DNA of 64,000 bases from Parasalinivibrio latis (GTDB lineage Bacteria; Pseudomonadota; Gammaproteobacteria; Enterobacterales; Vibrionaceae). A program made the translations under genes and the position numbers. This document shows, piece by piece, positions 61,601 to 64,000 of the stretch. The notes beneath the pieces are model-generated. The model was not told where the DNA came from. It made no database searches and saw only the letters and a list, made by a program, of their open reading frames with translations. Position 1 is the stretch's first letter. Each line of letters starts with the position of its first letter. The stretch covers positions 2,976,001-3,040,000 of the forward strand of contig NZ_CP098812.1 in assembly GCF_036825535.1 (NCBI RefSeq). Direction: 5' to 3'.

Positions 61601-64000
61601 TTTGATATCACCACCCTGGATGACGCCATCGCCGACAACGGCGAGACCATCACCGTCACCCTGGGCGACATCACCGGCGGCGGCTTTGAAGCCATCGAAG
61701 CCGGTGCCAACAACAGTGTCACCACGGTCATTAACGACCAGACCGGTACCGATGGCACGCCGGGCACCGAAGACACGGTACGGGTCAACATCAGCGGCCC
61801 GGATTCCGTCGTCGAAGGGGAGACCACCGGTAAGTACACCGTTTCCCTGACCCAGAAGGCCGAGACCCCGGTGACCGTGAAGCTCACCTACTCCGGCACC
61901 GCCACCGACGGCACTGACTACACCAAGGTCGTGGACGTGGTTATCCCTGCCGGACAGGACAAGGTTGAGTTTGATATCACCACCCTGGATGACGCCATCG
62001 CCGACAACGGCGAGACCATCACCGTCACCCTGGGCGACATCACCGGCGGCGGCTTTGAAGCCATCGAAGCCGGTGCCAACAACAGTGTCACCACGGTCAT
62101 TAACGACCAGACCGGTACCGATGGCACGCCGGGCACCGAAGACACGGTACGGGTCAACATCAGCGGCCCGGATTCCGTCGTCGAAGGGGAGACCACCGGT
62201 AAGTACACCGTTTCCCTGACCCAGAAGGCCGAGACCCCGGTGACCGTGAAGCTCACCTACTCCGGCACCGCCACCGACGGCACTGACTACACCAAGGTCG
62301 TGGACGTGGTTATCCCTGCCGGACAGGACAAGGTTGAGTTTGATATCACCACCCTGGATGACGCCATCGCCGACAACGGCGAGACCATCACCGTCACCCT
62401 GGGCGACATCACCGGCGGCGGCTTTGAAGCCATCGAAGCCGGTGCCAACAACAGTGTCACCACGGTCATTAACGACCAGACCGGTACCGATGGCACGCCG
62501 GGCACCGAAGACACGGTACGGGTCAACATCAGCGGCCCGGATTCCGTCGTCGAAGGGGAGACCACCGGTAAGTACACCGTTTCCCTGACCCAGAAGGCCG
62601 AGACCCCGGTGACCGTGAAGCTCACCTACTCCGGCACCGCCACCGACGGCACTGACTACACCAAGGTCGTGGACGTGGTTATCCCTGCCGGACAGGACAA
62701 GGTTGAGTTTGATATCACCACCCTGGATGACGCCATCGCCGACAACGGCGAGACCATCACCGTCACCCTGGGCGACATCACCGGCGGCGGCTTTGAAGCC
62801 ATCGAAGCCGGTGCCAACAACAGTGTCACCACGGTCATTAACGACCAGACCGGTACCGATGGCACGCCGGGCACCGAAGACACGGTACGGGTCAACATCA
62901 GCGGCCCGGATTCCGTCGTCGAAGGGGAGACCACCGGTAAGTACACCGTTTCCCTGACCCAGAAGGCCGAGACCCCGGTGACCGTGAAGCTCACCTACTC
63001 CGGCACCGCCACCGACGGCACTGACTACACCAAGGTCGTGGACGTGGTTATCCCTGCCGGACAGGACAAGGTTGAGTTTGATATCACCACCCTGGATGAC
63101 GCCATCGCCGACAACGGCGAGACCATCACCGTCACCCTGGGCGACATCACCGGCGGCGGCTTTGAAGCCATCGAAGCCGGTGCCAACAACAGTGTCACCA
63201 CGGTCATTAACGACCAGACCGGTACCGATGGCACGCCGGGCACCGAAGACACGGTACGGGTCAACATCAGCGGCCCGGATTCCGTCGTCGAAGGGGAGAC
63301 CACCGGTAAGTACACCGTTTCCCTGACCCAGAAGGCCGAGACCCCGGTGACCGTGAAGCTCACCTACTCCGGCACCGCCACCGACGGCACTGACTACACC
63401 AAGGTCGTGGACGTGGTTATCCCTGCCGGACAGGACAAGGTTGAGTTTGATATCACCACCCTGGATGACGCCATCGCCGACAACGGCGAGACCATCACCG
63501 TCACCCTGGGCGACATCACCGGCGGCGGCTTTGAAGCCATCGAAGCCGGTGCCAACAACAGTGTCACCACGGTCATTAACGACCAGACCGGTACCGATGG
63601 CACGCCGGGCACCGAAGACACGGTACGGGTCAACATCAGCGGCCCGGATTCCGTCGTCGAAGGGGAGACCACCGGTAAGTACACCGTTTCCCTGACCCAG
63701 AAGGCCGAGACCCCGGTGACCGTGAAGCTCACCTACTCCGGCACCGCCACCGACGGCACTGACTACACCAAGGTCGTGGACGTGGTTATCCCTGCCGGAC
63801 AGGACAAGGTTGAGTTTGATATCACCACCCTGGATGACGCCATCGCCGACAACGGCGAGACCATCACCGTCACCCTGGGCGACATCACCGGCGGCGGCTT
63901 TGAAGCCATCGAAGCCGGTGCCAACAACAGTGTCACCACGGTCATTAACGACCAGACCGGTACCGATGGCACGCCGGGCACCGAAGACACGGTACGGGTC
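58652..64000 (+). CDS. LapA-like giant adhesin, N-terminal part
   Basis: At least 1783 residues, cut by the window end. No Sec signal peptide, as expected for type I secreted RTX adhesins. Residues 1 to about 95 form a retention-module-like domain (LVTLPDNLPSV...DEIAAIQDLILGGDDPTEE); TAAG at 102-105 matches the LapG cleavage site and sits at the same place as in LapA. A Gly-rich linker and acidic segment follow, then one divergent Calx-beta/Ig-like domain (about 185-295) and twelve or more identical 123-residue Ig-like repeats. Predicted to hold the cell to surfaces until LapG cuts it, under LapD/c-di-GMP control; those genes and the C-terminus are outside the window. Confidence 0.88.
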   Translation, partial: MEKLKTQQEALVKSTVGEATFSHQNNTLPISDGVRIPLGAEIEIADGAELLLEYADGSLVTLPDNLPSVPMDEEIPGLSDEIAAIQDLILGGDDPTEELPATAAGGNNASGGGFGFTSVNRDGAETLAEAGYETEGVEPRALGRGDESEDDAAFFISNAAEDSPAPGGDGGTGLPIAVESISSPNVSEGDNAIFTVTLSQATTASTTVILNLAGGSANAGTDFKSATVTVNGEEVQVAEDGSFAIIVAPGETSFDVVVETIDDSVSENNESFTLSASTVGQDGAVTGTGTIEDDKGTTPGTEDTVRVNISGPDSVVEGETTGKYTVSLTQKAETPVTVKLTYSGTATDGTDYTKVVDVVIPAGQDKVEFDITTLDDAIADNGETITVTLGDITGGGFEAIEAGANNSVTTVINDQTGTDGTPGTEDTVRVNISGPDSVVEGETTGKYTVSLTQKAETPVTVKLTYSGTATDGTDYTKVVDVVIPAGQDKVEFDITTLDDAIADNGETITVTLGDITGGGFEAIEAGANNSVTTVINDQTGTDGTPGTEDTVRVNISGPDSVVEGETTGKYTVSLTQKAETPVTVKLTYSGTATDGTDYTKVVDVVIPAGQDKVEFDITTLDDAIADNGETITVTLGDITGGGFEAIEAGANNSVTTVINDQTGTDGTPGTEDTVRVNISGPDSVVEGETTGKYTVSLTQKAETPVTVKLTYSGTATDGTDYTKVVDVVIPAGQDKVEFDITTLDDAIADNGETITVTLGDITGGGFEAIEAGANNSVTTVINDQTGTDGTPGTEDTVRVNISGPDSVVEGETTGKYTVSLTQKAETPVTVKLTYSGTATDGTDYTKVVDVVIPAGQDKVEFDITTLDDAIADNGETITVTLGDITGGGFEAIEAGANNSVTTVINDQTGTDGTPGTEDTVRVNISGPDSVVEGETTGKYTVSLTQKAETPVTVKLTYSGTATDGTDYTKVVDVVIPAGQDKVEFDITTLDDAIADNGETITVTLGDITGGGFEAIEAGANNSVTTVINDQTGTDGTPGTEDTVRVNISGPDSVVEGETTGKYTVSLTQKAETPVTVKLTYSGTATDGTDYTKVVDVVIPAGQDKVEFDITTLDDAIADNGETITVTLGDITGGGFEAIEAGANNSVTTVINDQTGTDGTPGTEDTVRVNISGPDSVVEGETTGKYTVSLTQKAETPVTVKLTYSGTATDGTDYTKVVDVVIPAGQDKVEFDITTLDDAIADNGETITVTLGDITGGGFEAIEAGANNSVTTVINDQTGTDGTPGTEDTVRVNISGPDSVVEGETTGKYTVSLTQKAETPVTVKLTYSGTATDGTDYTKVVDVVIPAGQDKVEFDITTLDDAIADNGETITVTLGDITGGGFEAIEAGANNSVTTVINDQTGTDGTPGTEDTVRVNISGPDSVVEGETTGKYTVSLTQKAETPVTVKLTYSGTATDGTDYTKVVDVVIPAGQDKVEFDITTLDDAIADNGETITVTLGDITGGGFEAIEAGANNSVTTVINDQTGTDGTPGTEDTVRVNISGPDSVVEGETTGKYTVSLTQKAETPVTVKLTYSGTATDGTDYTKVVDVVIPAGQDKVEFDITTLDDAIADNGETITVTLGDITGGGFEAIEAGANNSVTTVINDQTGTDGTPGTEDTVRVNISGPDSVVEGETTGKYTVSLTQKAETPVTVKLTYSGTATDGTDYTKVVDVVIPAGQDKVEFDITTLDDAIADNGETITVTLGDITGGGFEAIEAGANNSVTTVINDQTGTDGTPGTEDTVRV
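59542..64000 (+). repeat. Tandem 369-bp repeats in the adhesin gene
   Basis: Units begin at 59542, 59911, 60280 and every 369 bases to 63970: twelve full copies and the start of a thirteenth. 369 bases equal 123 codons, so the frame is kept. Copies appear identical even at synonymous sites. Each unit encodes an Ig-like domain with Asp-rich calcium-type turns (GTATDGTDY, TLDDAIADNGETITV). Confidence 0.95.

Noticed and set aside
59704..63990. Series of identical short frames on the minus strand through the repeat array, and of 84-residue frames on the plus strand
   Set aside because: They arise only because the same 369-bp unit recurs; the continuous plus-strand adhesin frame explains the region.
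59542..64000. Possible CRISPR array
   Set aside because: The unit is 369 bases, has no unique spacers and is a whole number of codons in an open frame.

Overview
The window looks like chromosome from a marine gammaproteobacterium, most likely Vibrionaceae; the genus cannot be fixed from the sequence. The support is a full-length ArgA (kinase-like plus GNAT domains), a csdA-csdE-tcdA-mltA-argA gene set, a nupC/deoCABD/tatD block, a phaB-phaA-phaP-phaC operon of the Vibrio type, a secDF pair without yajC, and a short membrane protein resembling a Vibrio-type family. No tRNA, rRNA, CRISPR array or insertion sequence was seen. Coding density is high and most units end in clear hairpin terminators.

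Layout. 0-2 kb: csdA-csdE sulfur transfer. 2.2-6.4 kb: polyhydroxybutyrate operon. 6.5-7.3 kb: tcdA. 7.4-11.7 kb: LysR regulator facing a class III aminotransferase, a BKACE-family enzyme and a TAXI-type binding protein (an unassigned catabolic route). 11.9-14.7 kb: secreted nuclease. 14.7-18 kb: mltA, a small membrane protein and argA. 18-25 kb: nucleoside salvage (deoD, deoB, deoA, deoC, nupC, tatD). 25-29 kb: membrane protein, DedA, SecD, SecF. 29-32.6 kb: sialic acid catabolism (nanA, an RpiR regulator, nanK, nanQ) with a shared 15-bp operator. 32.7-34.3 kb: prfC. 34.7-41 kb: accessory genes (fucosidase with three carbohydrate-binding modules, M17 peptidase, two secreted proteins of unknown role).

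41-58 kb is one functional locus for PQQ-dependent alcohol oxidation. It holds a LuxR-type response regulator, a hybrid histidine kinase, a FIST sensor protein, an M16 peptidase that seems to start at CTG, pqqE/D/C/B/A, a NosR-like FMN/iron-sulfur membrane protein, an aldehyde dehydrogenase, a MOSC protein and a quinoprotein alcohol dehydrogenase. The dehydrogenase carries the Asp-Tyr-Asp signature associated with lanthanide use. A repeated motif (TCCTACTTTGGNAGGAT) lies ahead of the regulator, FIST/kinase, pqq, aldehyde dehydrogenase and alcohol dehydrogenase units, and is the best candidate for the operator of the local two-component system. Logic: alcohol is oxidised in the periplasm by the PQQ enzyme, the aldehyde is oxidised by the NAD-type dehydrogenase, and the cofactor is made by the pqq genes.

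58.6-64 kb (continues beyond the window): start of a giant LapA-like surface adhesin with an N-terminal retention module, a TAAG site of the LapG type, and at least twelve 369-bp tandem repeats that look identical at the DNA level.
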